The notes beneath the pieces were generated by a model, which saw only the letters and a program-made list of their open reading frames with translations, searched no databases and was not told where the DNA came from. Source: Caulobacter segnis (GTDB taxonomy: Bacteria; Pseudomonadota; Alphaproteobacteria; Caulobacterales; Caulobacteraceae). Taken from it: a stretch of DNA of 64,000 nucleotides. Positions 41,317-52,003 of the stretch are shown piece by piece (within the stretch, counting starts at the first letter, position 1; each line of letters opens with the position of its first letter). The position numbers and the translations under genes are program-made. The DNA is taken from NCBI RefSeq assembly GCF_023935105.1, contig NZ_CP096040.1:1178001-1242000 (forward strand), in the 5' to 3' direction.

Positions 41317-41730
41317 TCAGAGCTGCACGACCTCACCGTCTTCCTTCGTGAAACAGTCGGGCTTGCGGTCCAGCAGATCGAGCACGACTTCGGACGGTCG
41401 ACACAGCTTCACGCCGTTCGGCGTCACAACGATGGGTCGGTTCACCAGGATCGGATTCTCGACCATGGCGTCGAGGATGCGGCCCTCGCTGACGTCGTCG
41501 GCCAGGAGGCCCAGTTCCTCGGCCGGCGTCCCCTTCTGGCGCATGAGCTGGTGAAAGGTCAGGCCCGCCGCACCGGCCAGTTCCCGAAGCTGATCGTGGG
41601 TCCAACCTTCCCTTAGATACTCGACCACCTTCGGCTGGTAGCCGGCGGCCTCGACCATGGCGACGGTGTTTCGCGAGGTGCCACAGGCCGGGTTGTGGAA
41701 GATGGTGATCGGGAAGTCGGCGTCGCTCAT
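41317..41730 (-). CDS. arsC: Arsenate reductase, glutaredoxin-linked
   Basis: 137 residues. ITIFHNPACGTSRNTVAMVE has the catalytic Cys in the loop typical of the glutathione/glutaredoxin-coupled ArsC. LREGWTHDQLRELAGAAGL, ILDAMVENPILVNRPIVVT and the Arg-containing LCRPSEVV are family features. It reduces arsenate to arsenite. It is the last gene of an arsR-aqpS-arsC run, with its ATG overlapping the aqpS stop. Confidence 0.92.
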   Translation of the reverse strand: MSDADFPITIFHNPACGTSRNTVAMVEAAGYQPKVVEYLREGWTHDQLRELAGAAGLTFHQLMRQKGTPAEELGLLADDVSEGRILDAMVENPILVNRPIVVTPNGVKLCRPSEVVLDLLDRKPDCFTKEDGEVVQL

Positions 41731-42401
41731 GAGGTCGTTTCCGTTTTGAGAAGCCAGCCGAAGACGCCGGCCGCGAGCAGCGCGCCGACGATCTGGGCGA
41801 GGATGAAGGCCGGCGTGCTGGACGGCGCGATGCCGGCGAAGGTGTCCGACAGGCTCCGCGCGATCGTCACCGCTGGATTGGCGAACGAGGTCGAGGCTGT
41901 GAACCAGTAGGCGGCGGTGATGTAGAGACCGACCGCCATCGGCGTAGCTTCGGGCCTGAACCGGACCGTTCCGAGGATCGTCGCGACCAGGCCGAATGTC
42001 GCCACGACTTCCGAGAAAGCTAGCGCCCCACCGTTCCGCAGCTTGGTCGAGACCTGCAGGATCGGCTCACCGAACATGGCGTGGGCGATCCAGACGCCCA
42101 GCACCGCGCCGACGACCTGGGCGATCGGATAGGCCAGCGCCAGCCGCCACGGCAGGTCCCGCCGCAGGGCCGCGACCAAGGTCACCGCCGGATTGAGATG
42201 GGCGCCGGAGATCGGACCGAACACACCGACCAGAACGACCAAGGCCGCGCCGGTCGCCAGCGTGTTGCCCAGCAGGGCGATGGCGACATTCCCGCCCGCT
42301 AGGCGCTCGCCCATGATCCCCGAGCCGATCACCACGGCCAACAGCAAGGCCGCGCCGAGGCCTTCCGCCACCAGCCGCCGAGACATGCTGAAGACTTCCA
42401 T
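41727..42401 (-). CDS. aqpS: Aquaglyceroporin-type arsenite channel
   Basis: 224 residues from the ATG at 42401 (MEVFSMSRRLVAEGLGAALL). The two half-helix motifs are HLNPAVTLVAAL and FANPAVTIARSL, the NPA signatures of the MIP family; six hydrophobic segments. In Sinorhizobium such a channel takes the place of an arsB efflux pump: arsenite made by ArsC leaves passively through it. The neighbour genes arsR and arsC make the same role likely here. Confidence 0.88.
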   Translation of the reverse strand: MEVFSMSRRLVAEGLGAALLLAVVIGSGIMGERLAGGNVAIALLGNTLATGAALVVLVGVFGPISGAHLNPAVTLVAALRRDLPWRLALAYPIAQVVGAVLGVWIAHAMFGEPILQVSTKLRNGGALAFSEVVATFGLVATILGTVRFRPEATPMAVGLYITAAYWFTASTSFANPAVTIARSLSDTFAGIAPSSTPAFILAQIVGALLAAGVFGWLLKTETTS

Positions 42402-42403
42402 GA

Positions 42404-42760
42404 TCAGCAGGTCGAGCCAGGCGCGCAGGCCTTCACGCGGGCTAGAATCGAGCCCAGCGGCGCGCAGATTTCGGGCGCGCCGTTGCAGCAGTCCTCCATC
42501 AGGAAGCCCAGCATCCCGCTCATCGCGCCGTAGTCCGCCGAATAGATGATCGACCGCCCGTCGCGCCGCGAGGCGATCAGGCCGGCATGGGACAGAATGT
42601 TGAGATTGGCCGACAGGCTGTTGGGGAGGACGTCCAGCGTGCGTGCGATCTCGCCCGCCGCGATCCCGTCCGGACCGGCCTTTACCAGCAGACGGAAGAT
42701 CGCCAGGCGTCCCTCGTGACCGAGGGCGGAGAGCATATTGACAGCGGCCTTTGATTCCAT
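42404..42760 (-). CDS. arsR: ArsR-family metalloregulator
   Basis: 118 residues. Winged helix: [55 protein letters not shown]. The C-terminus carries the Cys pair [14 protein letters not shown], and later Cys ([10 protein letters not shown]), the likely arsenite-binding thiols. It represses the ars genes until arsenite binds. The ATG lies within the inverted repeats shared with the divergent arsH. Confidence 0.9.
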   Translation of the reverse strand: MESKAAVNMLSALGHEGRLAIFRLLVKAGPDGIAAGEIARTLDVLPNSLSANLNILSHAGLIASRRDGRSIIYSADYGAMSGMLGFLMEDCCNGAPEICAPLGSILARVKACAPGSTC

Positions 42761-42785
42761 ATTTCCAATATGCTCGAATTATTCG
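42759..42785. promoter_or_regulatory. ArsR operator region between arsR and arsH
   Basis: Two palindromes abut: ATATT-TCC-AATAT (42759-42771) and CGAAT-T-ATTCG (42775-42785), AT-rich unlike the region. They overlap the first codons of arsR and the proposed first codons of arsH. ArsR sites are typically AT-rich dyads of this kind. Confidence 0.6.
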
Positions 42786-43546
42786 ATAGTTCAATGGCCG
42801 CGTTGGAGTTCCCCGTGACCGAGTTTCCCGCCCTCGACGCCAAGTACCTCGCCCAGGTCGATCACGACCGGCTGGAGGTGGCGGCCCCGGTAACGCATCC
42901 GCCGCGCATCCTGTTGCTCTACGGTTCTCTGCGTGCGCGCTCATTCAGCCGCCTGCTGGTCGAGGAGGCCGCGCATATCCTCGAGGCCCTGGGGTGCGAG
43001 ACCCGCGTCTTCGATCCGCGTGACCTGCCGCTGCCCGACGCCACCGGCCCGGACCACCCGAAGGTCCAGGAGCTGCGGGCGTTGTCGCAGTGGTCGGAAG
43101 GCCAGGTGTGGTGCAGCCCGGAAAGGCATGGCGCGATCTCCGGGATCATGAAGGCCCAGATCGACTGGATTCCGCTGGAGATCGGCAGTATCCGGCCCAC
43201 CCAGGGCAAGACCCTGGCCATCATGCAGGTCAGCGGCGGCTCCCAGTCGTTCAACGCCGTCAACACCCTGCGCCTGCTAGGACGCTGGATGCGGATGATC
43301 ACAATCCCCAATCAGTCGTCGGTGGCCATGGCCTACAAGGAGTTCGACGACGACGACCGCATGAAACCGTCCAGCTACTACGACCGTGTCGTCGACGTCA
43401 TGGAGGAGCTCGTCAAGTTCACCCTGCTGACCCGCGACCGGGCCGACTATCTCGTCGATCGCTACAGCGAGCGGAAATCAGATGGGCGGATTCCCGAGCA
43501 GGTGGTGCTCGGCGCCGAGGCGATGCGACACGAGACGGCCAGCTAG
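42770..43546 (+). CDS. arsH: ArsH, NADPH-dependent FMN reductase
   Basis: 258 residues. Flavodoxin-like fold: [20 protein letters not shown] (FMN phosphate loop), [20 protein letters not shown], then [20 protein letters not shown] and [20 protein letters not shown]. ArsH oxidises methylarsenite and may act on quinones. The start at 42770 sits inside the operator; an ATG at 42794 ([10 protein letters not shown]) is a plausible alternative. Divergent from arsR-aqpS-arsC with only about 10 bp between starts. Confidence 0.9.
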   Translation: MLELFDSSMAALEFPVTEFPALDAKYLAQVDHDRLEVAAPVTHPPRILLLYGSLRARSFSRLLVEEAAHILEALGCETRVFDPRDLPLPDATGPDHPKVQELRALSQWSEGQVWCSPERHGAISGIMKAQIDWIPLEIGSIRPTQGKTLAIMQVSGGSQSFNAVNTLRLLGRWMRMITIPNQSSVAMAYKEFDDDDRMKPSSYYDRVVDVMEELVKFTLLTRDRADYLVDRYSERKSDGRIPEQVVLGAEAMRHETAS

Positions 43547-43615
43547 CCGACTTTCCGAAAATCCGAGAAGGGTCGAAAGCAAAAATCGGCGACGATCTGC
43601 AGGCGGACCTAGCCT

Positions 43616-44056
43616 TCAGAACGGGTGGGGCGGCCGCGCCAGAATTTCGATCCGTTCCAAATTGCCATTGATCCCAAGGACCACATCGACCTGCCAGACA
43701 AGCGCTCGCTCGCCCCTGATCTCAAAACGGTAAGGCTGCCAGAGGCGATTGCCAGTCGACCTGTATTCTATCGAGAATGGATCTTCGAACGACAGTGCAA
43801 GGAAGACATCGCGGGGCGCGATTTTGGTCTGCTCGTAGGAAGCGGGCGCGCCCGACAGGAGTTCGAAATATAAGCTTTCGCCGCCCCTCAGTTTTGCTTG
43901 TGCTGCTTTCACGACGGCGATGATCTTGGCGGCGTCGGCCTGTGTCAGATCACCTCGAAGCTGAATGGCTGTCGGCGTTTGGGCGTTGGCGTGAAGCGGT
44001 ATGCTCGCGGCGGTAAACGCAATCCCCACAGCCACTGCTCGAAGAAGATGTCTCAT
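43616..44056 (-). CDS. Secreted hypothetical protein
   Basis: 146 residues from the ATG at 44056 (MRHLLRAVAVGIAFTAASIP), signal peptide ending near HANA. The mature part is a single domain (DLTQADAAKIIAVVKAAQAK, YFELLSGAPASYEQTKIAPR, ALSFEDPFSIEYRST). No family recognised. Codon use is less GC-rich than its neighbours, which suggests that it was acquired. It may be unrelated to the ars genes it faces. Confidence 0.6.
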   Translation of the reverse strand: MRHLLRAVAVGIAFTAASIPLHANAQTPTAIQLRGDLTQADAAKIIAVVKAAQAKLRGGESLYFELLSGAPASYEQTKIAPRDVFLALSFEDPFSIEYRSTGNRLWQPYRFEIRGERALVWQVDVVLGINGNLERIEILARPPHPF

Positions 44057-44409
44057 CGTGATCCCGGCTGGGCATCTTTCCCCGCACAGATCAATCACAA
44101 GCTCTTGGCCGATGTCCAGTAGATCACGGGCGGAAAACAGCGCCAGGTTCAGGTCTTGAATCAGCACGCCTAGGCGGATCCCACGAATGTCAGCGAGGAG
44201 TCGAAAGGAACCACTCCACCCACCGTGGCGTCGCGACCTTGCCGCGTCCGCATCCAAGGCCGGCGCGAGGGACTGCTGCCCTGGTCGGCACCGATAAATG
44301 CCAACCGGCTGCGGTTTCGATTTCACATGATGACGGCATCGTCCGATTTGTGGGATTTCTCGATCGGCGCGGTGCGTTAAGGTCCCCGCCAACGGATCGG
44401 GGAGGCACC
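44057..44409. other. 353-bp intergenic region without a supported gene
   Basis: I see no convincing reading frame, hairpin with a T tract, or repeat family here. A moderately GC-rich stretch (about 44330-44400) immediately upstream of the SGNH gene is the likely site of its promoter. Confidence 0.5.
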
Positions 44410-45660
44410 ATGAAGCGGACGATGCTGGCGCTGGCGGGCGCGCTGTTGCTGGCGACGGGCGCGGGCGCCGGGGCCATGGGGGGCGAGCGGCTGTCGCCCT
44501 GGGTCAGCGCCTGGTCGACCGGTCTGGTCTCGGCCGACGCCGACAAGCCGCCGCCGTTTCCGGAAGGCCCGTTCACGATCCGCGAGGTGGTGCGCCTGAC
44601 CGCCGGCGGGCCGCGCGTGCGGCTGCGCCTGTCCAACGCCTTCGGGACAACGCCGCTGCGCATCGACGCCGCGCACGTGGCCTTGTCTGTCGCGCCCGAA
44701 AGCGCCGCCATCGTCGCCGGCAGCGACCGCAAGGCCACGTTCGACGGCCGCGAGCGCGTGATCATCCCGCCCGGCGCGGTCTGGCTGTCCGACCCGATCG
44801 CCCTGCCGGTGAAGGCCCTGGACCGCCTGGCCGTCAGCCTGGTCCTGCCCCAGGCGCCAGGCCTGTCGACCCAGCACCGCTCGGCCCGCACCACCACCTA
44901 TCTGGCCGCCGGGGCGACGCCCGCCGCCGCCGACCTGCCGGGCGCGGCCACCACCCTGATGTGGCTGCAACTGGCCGGGGTCGAGGTCGACAACGCCAAG
45001 GTCTCGGCGGTCGCCACCTTCGGCGACTCGATCACCGACGGCGCGGGTGCCGGCGTGAACCGCTACGAGCGCTGGCCCGACGTGCTGGCCGAGCGACTGC
45101 GGGCCGATCCCGGGACGCGCGGCCTGTCGGTGATCAACGCCGGCGTCGGGGCCAACCGCCTGCTCAAGGACGGCTCCAGCCCCAGCGGCCTTGCGCGGCT
45201 GGACCGCGACGTGTTCTCGCAGCCGGGCGTCACGACCCTGATCGTGCTGATCGGGGTCAACGACATCGGCATGCTGTCGCGCGAGGGACCGGTGACCGCG
45301 GAAGGCCGCCAGGCGGTGGTCGAGGGCCTGAAGGCCGGCTACCGCCAGGTGATCGAGCGCGCCCACGGCCTGGGCATCCGCGTGGTCGGGGCGACCATCC
45401 TGCCGTTCGGCGGGACCAAGACCTACCGCTCCGACGCGGACGCCGACGCCGATCGTCAGGCGGTCAACGCCTGGATCCGGACCTCGGGCGCGTTCGACGC
45501 GGTGGTCGACTTCGACGCCGCCACCCGCGACCCGGCCCATCCCGAGCGGCTGAAGGCCGAGTACGACAGCGGCGACCTGCTGCACCCGTCGCCGGCCGGC
45601 TATCGCGCCATGGCCGCGGCGATCCCGCTGTCGATCCTGACGCCGGCCAAGGGCCGTTAG
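44410..45660 (+). CDS. SGNH/GDSL-family hydrolase, secreted
   Basis: 416 residues, preceded by the RBS GGGGAGG. Signal peptide MKRTMLALAGALLLATGAGA. The GDSL block is VATFGDSITDGAGAGVNRYE, the oxyanion residues lie in VINAGVGANRLLKDG and LIVLIGVNDIGML, and the catalytic Asp-His pair is DLLHPSPAGYRAM. An N-terminal beta domain of about 180 residues (STGLVSADADKPPPFPEGPF) is shared with many GDSL carbohydrate esterases. Likely deacetylates polysaccharide or xylan. The next gene, an acetylesterase, follows directly. Confidence 0.85.
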   Translation: MKRTMLALAGALLLATGAGAGAMGGERLSPWVSAWSTGLVSADADKPPPFPEGPFTIREVVRLTAGGPRVRLRLSNAFGTTPLRIDAAHVALSVAPESAAIVAGSDRKATFDGRERVIIPPGAVWLSDPIALPVKALDRLAVSLVLPQAPGLSTQHRSARTTTYLAAGATPAAADLPGAATTLMWLQLAGVEVDNAKVSAVATFGDSITDGAGAGVNRYERWPDVLAERLRADPGTRGLSVINAGVGANRLLKDGSSPSGLARLDRDVFSQPGVTTLIVLIGVNDIGMLSREGPVTAEGRQAVVEGLKAGYRQVIERAHGLGIRVVGATILPFGGTKTYRSDADADADRQAVNAWIRTSGAFDAVVDFDAATRDPAHPERLKAEYDSGDLLHPSPAGYRAMAAAIPLSILTPAKGR

Positions 45661-45661
45661 G

Positions 45662-46480
45662 ATGCGTCGCCTGCTGCTGGTCGCCTGCGTCGCCGTCCTG
45701 GCCACGCCGGCCGTCGCCGCCCGCTCCACGTCCACGAAGGGGCCCGACGTCTATCTGCTGACCGGCCAGTCCAACATGTCGGGACGGGGCCTTCTGGAGG
45801 AGCTGACGCCCGAGGAGCGGGTCGCCGACCCGGCCATCCGGCTGTACGGCAACGACGGCGTGACCCGGCCGGCGCTGGATCCGCTGGACGATCCGACGGG
45901 CCAGGTCGACGCGGTCTCGACCGACGTCCAAGCGGCGGTCGGGCCGGGGTTGTTCTTCGCCCGGACCCTGCGCGGACTGAACGGCCGGCCGATCCTGATG
46001 GTCCCCTGCGCCAAGGGCGGCTCGTCGATCGGGCAATGGAAGCCGGGCGAAGGGCGAGACACCCTCTACGGTTCCTGCCTGGCGCGGGTCCGCGAGGTCG
46101 GCGGCAAGGTCCGGGGGATCCTCTGGTACCAGGGCGAGAGCGACGCCGGCCGCGCCGACTCCGCCGCCGGCTGGCGCGAGAGCTTCGAGGCGCTGGTCGC
46201 CCGGTTCCGGGGCGATCTGAAGACCAAGCGCCTGCCGCTGGTGCTGGTCCAGCTGGCCAACCCGCCGTCGCCCGAGGTCAGCGCGCCGCGCACCTATCCG
46301 TCCTGGGCGGCGATCCAGGCGGTCCAGGCCGGGCCCATGCCCGCCTGCGTGGCCATGGTCTCGGCCCAGGGGCTGCCGCTGAAGGCCGACACCCTGCACC
46401 TGACGACCGCCGGCCAGCGGGAGCTGGGCGGCAAGCTGGCCGAGGCGATGGACGGGCTGCGACGGCGGGGGTGCCGGTAG
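45662..46480 (+). CDS. Sialate O-acetylesterase-type hydrolase (SASA/CE6 family), secreted
   Basis: 272 residues, ATG right after the previous stop. Signal peptide MRRLLLVACVAVLATPAVAA. VYLLTGQSNMSGRGLLEELT has the nucleophile Ser, and CAKGGSSIGQWKPGEG and ILWYQGESDAGRAD are typical of the family. The last part has DTLHLTTAGQRELGGKLAEA, the catalytic His. Acts on acetylated sugars or xylan. Together with the SGNH hydrolase it makes a likely two-gene unit of extracellular deacetylases. Confidence 0.85.
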   Translation: MRRLLLVACVAVLATPAVAARSTSTKGPDVYLLTGQSNMSGRGLLEELTPEERVADPAIRLYGNDGVTRPALDPLDDPTGQVDAVSTDVQAAVGPGLFFARTLRGLNGRPILMVPCAKGGSSIGQWKPGEGRDTLYGSCLARVREVGGKVRGILWYQGESDAGRADSAAGWRESFEALVARFRGDLKTKRLPLVLVQLANPPSPEVSAPRTYPSWAAIQAVQAGPMPACVAMVSAQGLPLKADTLHLTTAGQRELGGKLAEAMDGLRRRGCR

Positions 46481-46539
46481 TCGAACTCTCGCCATCCGCG
46501 CGGCGTTAGCTTCTGACCTCAACGTCCCAGGAGCCGCCC

Positions 46540-47130
46540 ATGCGCGCCGCGACCGCCGTCGTCCTTTCCCTGCTCGCCGCCAGCCCGGCCCTGGCCGCTT
46601 CGGGCGACTGGCGCGCCGACGCCCGCCGCGACGACATCCGACGGCTGGAGCGGCTGGACGAGGCCTGGGACGCGGCGCTGTCGCAGGCGCGGGGCGAGGG
46701 GCATGGTCGGGAGCTGCGGGCCCTGGGGGCGCTGGTCGACCCGCGCGCCGCCCTGGCCCGGCCCCAGCCGACGCCGGGCGGCTATCGCTGCCGGACCGTC
46801 AAGCTGGGCTCGCCGGGATCGGGTCCCTCCTACGTCGCCTATGGCTGGTTCCGCTGCCGCGTCGCGCTGACGCCGGGCGGCGACCTCGTCCTGGAGAAGA
46901 CCACCGGCTCGCAGCGCCAGGCCGGCAACCTCTATCCCGAAGCGTCCAGGCGCCTGGTGTTCCTGGGCGCGGTCGCCTGGGGCACGGGCGAGGGCCGGGC
47001 CCGCTACGGCCGCGACGCCGACCGCGACCAGGTCGGGGTGTTCGAGCGGATCGGCGCGGGCCGCTATCGCCTGGTCCTGCCGTGGCCCAGGCAGGAGTCG
47101 AAGCTGGACATCCTGGAACTGCGGCGCTGA
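46540..47130 (+). CDS. DUF4893 family protein, secreted
   Basis: 196 residues. Signal peptide MRAATAVVLSLLAASPALAA. GYRCRTVKLGSPGSGPSYVA, FRCRVALTPGGDLVLEKTTG, SQRQAGNLYPEASRRLVFLG and RYGRDADRDQVGVFERIGAG form the DUF4893 pattern. Function unknown. 60 bp after the esterase, possibly co-transcribed. Confidence 0.8.
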   Translation: MRAATAVVLSLLAASPALAASGDWRADARRDDIRRLERLDEAWDAALSQARGEGHGRELRALGALVDPRAALARPQPTPGGYRCRTVKLGSPGSGPSYVAYGWFRCRVALTPGGDLVLEKTTGSQRQAGNLYPEASRRLVFLGAVAWGTGEGRARYGRDADRDQVGVFERIGAGRYRLVLPWPRQESKLDILELRR

Positions 47131-47226
47131 CGGATGACAAACCGGTAAGGTCAAGCTCTGGCGGTTGCGCGCCGCAATGCGGCCGTCGATAAGGCGTATG
47201 TCGCGTTTGAAACATAGCCGAGCTTC

Positions 47227-47994
47227 ATGGCCATCCTCGCCCGCCTGACCCTGCCTTTGCTTCTGGCCGCCGCCTGCATGGTGTCGGGCTGCGCCTACAA
47301 TGCCGACCTGGGCCGCGACCAGCTGCTGATCGTCAATGACGACAGCCTGGCCCGCGACGGCGAGAAGGCCTGGGCCGACACCCTGCGCCAGAGCTACGTG
47401 TCCAAGGAGCCGCGCAAGAACGCCCGCGTCCAGGCCGTGGGCGAGCGGGTGATCGCGGCGGCGGGCCTGGCCAACCGGCCGTGGGACTACGCGGTGTTCC
47501 TGGACGAGGCGCCCAACGCCTTCGTGCTGCCCGGCGGTCACGTCGGGGTGACCGTGGGCCTGCTGGCCCTGGTCAAGAACGACGACCAGCTGGCCGCCGT
47601 GATCGGCCACGAGGCCGGCCACGTCGTCGCCCACCACGCCGCCGAGCGCGTCTCGCAGGAGCGGACCTCGCGCATCCTGCTGGGCATCGCCGGGGCGGCG
47701 GCCGGGGGCAGCGACCTGGGCAAGCTCTTGAAGGATCACGGCGGCGAGGCGGCCAAGTACGGCGTGCTGCTGCCGTTCTCGCGCAAGCAGGAGCTGGAAG
47801 CCGACCGCCTGGGCGTCGACTTCATGGCCCGCGCCGGCTACCGCCCGCGCGAGGCGGTGGCGCTGTGGAAGAGCATGGAGGCGCTCGACGAGGCCCAGGG
47901 CAGCAAGGGCGGCGACGCGCTGGGCTCGACCCACCCCTCGGACGCGGTGCGGATTTCCGAGCTGGAACGATATCTGACCAGCCGGGGTTGGTAG
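47227..47994 (+). CDS. M48-family metalloprotease, lipoprotein
   Basis: 255 residues. A lipoprotein signal peptide ends with lipobox VSGCAYN. The zinc site is AAVIGHEAGHVVAHHAAERV (HExxH) and the third ligand is in KQELEADRLGVDFMARAGYR. The DSxHP-like GSTHPSDAVRISELERYL ends the domain. BepA/LoiP-like: removes misfolded outer-membrane proteins in the periplasm. Followed at once by the clpB region, so both may serve proteostasis. Confidence 0.88.
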   Translation: MAILARLTLPLLLAAACMVSGCAYNADLGRDQLLIVNDDSLARDGEKAWADTLRQSYVSKEPRKNARVQAVGERVIAAAGLANRPWDYAVFLDEAPNAFVLPGGHVGVTVGLLALVKNDDQLAAVIGHEAGHVVAHHAAERVSQERTSRILLGIAGAAAGGSDLGKLLKDHGGEAAKYGVLLPFSRKQELEADRLGVDFMARAGYRPREAVALWKSMEALDEAQGSKGGDALGSTHPSDAVRISELERYLTSRGW

Positions 47995-47999
47995 GCCTT

Positions 48000-48019
48000 G
48001 TGTGGCTGATCCGCCACAC
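48000..48019 (+). terminator. Hairpin after the M48 gene
   Basis: GTGTGGC-TGATCC-GCCACAC: a perfect 7-bp stem just past the stop codon. No T run follows, so its role as a terminator is only possible. Confidence 0.35.
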
Positions 48020-48046
48020 CTAAATGCCCTCTCGGAGCGTGCTGTG

Positions 48047-48071
48047 CTTGATCAAGGCGGCGCGCCCCGAT
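48047..48071 (+). promoter_or_regulatory. Candidate sigma-32 heat-shock promoter of clpB
   Basis: CTTGAT (48047-48052), 12 bp, then CCCCGAT (48065-48071). This resembles the -35 (CTTGAA) and -10 (CCCCAT) boxes of heat-shock promoters in proteobacteria. The -10 lies 20 bp upstream of the clpB ATG. Confidence 0.55.
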
Positions 48072-48091
48072 CCGCCTAGGAAGGGGACACC

Positions 48092-50671
<2,580 letters not shown>

Positions 50672-50734
50672 ATGGCCAAACTCCCTCTCTCTTGGAGATA
50701 GGGAGGGGCCCGCCTCCCAGAACGGACTCCATCC

Positions 50735-50779
50735 GTGTCATCCCGGCTCTCCGCGCTTGCGCTACGGCCGGGATGACAC
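50735..50779. repeat. Inverted repeat 'GTGTCATCCCGGC...GCCGGGATGACAC'
   Basis: Arms of 13 bp, perfect (50735-50747 and 50767-50779), loop of 19 bp. Just upstream, at 50680-50710, a smaller repeat-like stretch CTCCCTCTCTCTTGGAGATA occurs. Both look like short mobile or REP-type elements. Confidence 0.65.
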
Positions 50780-50853
50780 GAGATGGGGTGTTGCTGGCCC
50801 TGTGGCGTTGTCTGAACGCTTTCCCGTCAACGCCGTACGCGGTATCTCCCCGC

Positions 50854-51186
50854 ATGGCCAAAACCACCAAGCTGATCGTCGAGTTCGACATCGAGGTCGA
50901 CGGAGACCCCTATGTCTGGCGCCTGCACCGCCTGCCGCAGTGGTCGTACGACCCGTCGGAACGCCACGGCAAGGTGATCGCCGCGCGCCACAAGGAAGGC
51001 CAGCGCGAGGCGCTGATCGAGTTCCCGCCCGGCCCCAAGCCCAAGTTCAGCGCCCCGCCGCTGAAGCCCTCGCAGGTCCCCGTCCGCGTCGTCGCCAAGG
51101 CCATCGCCTCGGCCATCGAAGCCGGCTGGGAACCCCTGTCGCGCGGCAAGCCCGTGGTGATCTACGTCGACGAGGAGGGGGCGTAA
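50854..51186 (+). CDS. Conserved hypothetical protein
   Basis: 110 residues from the ATG at 50854 (MAKTTKLIVEFDIEVDGDPY). The rest includes WRLHRLPQWSYDPSERHGKV and PSQVPVRVVAKAIASAIEAG. No signal peptide; basic middle. No family recognised. An ATG at 50692 would extend into the repeat region and is less likely. Confidence 0.6.
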   Translation: MAKTTKLIVEFDIEVDGDPYVWRLHRLPQWSYDPSERHGKVIAARHKEGQREALIEFPPGPKPKFSAPPLKPSQVPVRVVAKAIASAIEAGWEPLSRGKPVVIYVDEEGA

Positions 51187-51192
51187 GGCGCC

Positions 51193-51311
51193 CATCCTCC
51201 CCCTAGCGGGGGAGGTGCCGGCTCGAAGAGACGACGGAGGGGGAAGAGGCAAGGTTCGCAGCACTTCCCCCACCGGTCCTTCGGACCACCTCCCCCGCTA
51301 GGGGAGGATTT
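51193..51311. repeat. Family B intergenic element, inverted copy
   Basis: CATCCTCCCCCTAGCGGGGG at the left, GGAGGGGGAAGAGGC inside and CACCTCCCCCGCTAGGGGAG at the right. Orientation is opposite to the copies at 13637 and 30301. It lies between two convergent genes. Confidence 0.88.
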
Positions 51312-51899
51312 CTAGGCCCGCAGCCCCGCCATCATCACGCTGAGCAGCCTTCGCGCGCCGGCGTCCCAGCCGGGTTGTTCGTAGCCCTGGCTGAGCCCGC
51401 TCATCATCCTCAGAATATCCTCGAAGCCGATGTCGGGGCGGATGTCGCCGGCCGCGTGGGCGGCGTCGGTCAGCCTTTGCAACGTCGCCAGGATCGTCGA
51501 GCCCGAGCTGGCGTAGAGTTTCGAGCCCTCGCCCGGATCGGCGCGCAGCGCCGGGGCGATGACGCGCTTGGTGGCCATGTAGTCGATCAGCACATTCAGC
51601 CAGTCGCCCAGGGCCTGGCCCGCCGGCCCTCGGGCCAGCAGAGCGTCGGCCGAGGCCGCCAGCTGCTCGATCTCGCGCGCATAGACCGCCGCCACCAGCG
51701 CCTCGCGGGTGGGGAAGTGGCGATAGAGCGTGCCGATGCCCACGCCGGCCCGGCGCGCGATGTCCTCCAGCGGCGCTTCGGCCCCGGTCTCGGCGAAGGC
51801 CGCCTTGGCCGCCCCCAGCAGCAGGTCGCGGTTGCGCAGGCTGTCGGCGCGGGGCTTGCGGGTCCCCTTCTCGGGAGGAGCTTCAGAATCTTCGGGCAT
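51312..51899 (-). CDS. TetR-family transcriptional regulator
   Basis: 195 residues from the ATG at 51899 (MPEDSEAPPEKGTRKPRADS). Helix-turn-helix LLGAAKAAFAETGAEAPLED, then IARRAGVGIGTLYRHFPTRE. The C-terminal domain is for ligand binding. It is divergent from the SDR gene, with two inverted repeats between, so it probably represses that gene. Confidence 0.88.
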   Translation of the reverse strand: MPEDSEAPPEKGTRKPRADSLRNRDLLLGAAKAAFAETGAEAPLEDIARRAGVGIGTLYRHFPTREALVAAVYAREIEQLAASADALLARGPAGQALGDWLNVLIDYMATKRVIAPALRADPGEGSKLYASSGSTILATLQRLTDAAHAAGDIRPDIGFEDILRMMSGLSQGYEQPGWDAGARRLLSVMMAGLRA

Positions 51900-51912
51900 C
51901 GACCTTGAAAAG

Positions 51913-51967
51913 CGGAGGCTGCCTCCGAATATGTATCCGGAGCCTTCCTCCATTTAATCCTCCGGAT
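51913..51967. promoter_or_regulatory. Two inverted repeats in the TetR/SDR intergenic region
   Basis: CGGAGGC-T-GCCTCCG (51913-51927) is a perfect dyad 14 bp upstream of the TetR ATG. ATCCGGAG (51935-51942) and CTCCGGAT (51960-51967) are a second perfect pair with 17 bp between. Both use the same TCCGGAG core, so they may be TetR operators. Confidence 0.6.
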
Positions 51968-52003
51968 CGGCTCGGACAACACCAAACCCTCAGGGACAGA
52001 GCC

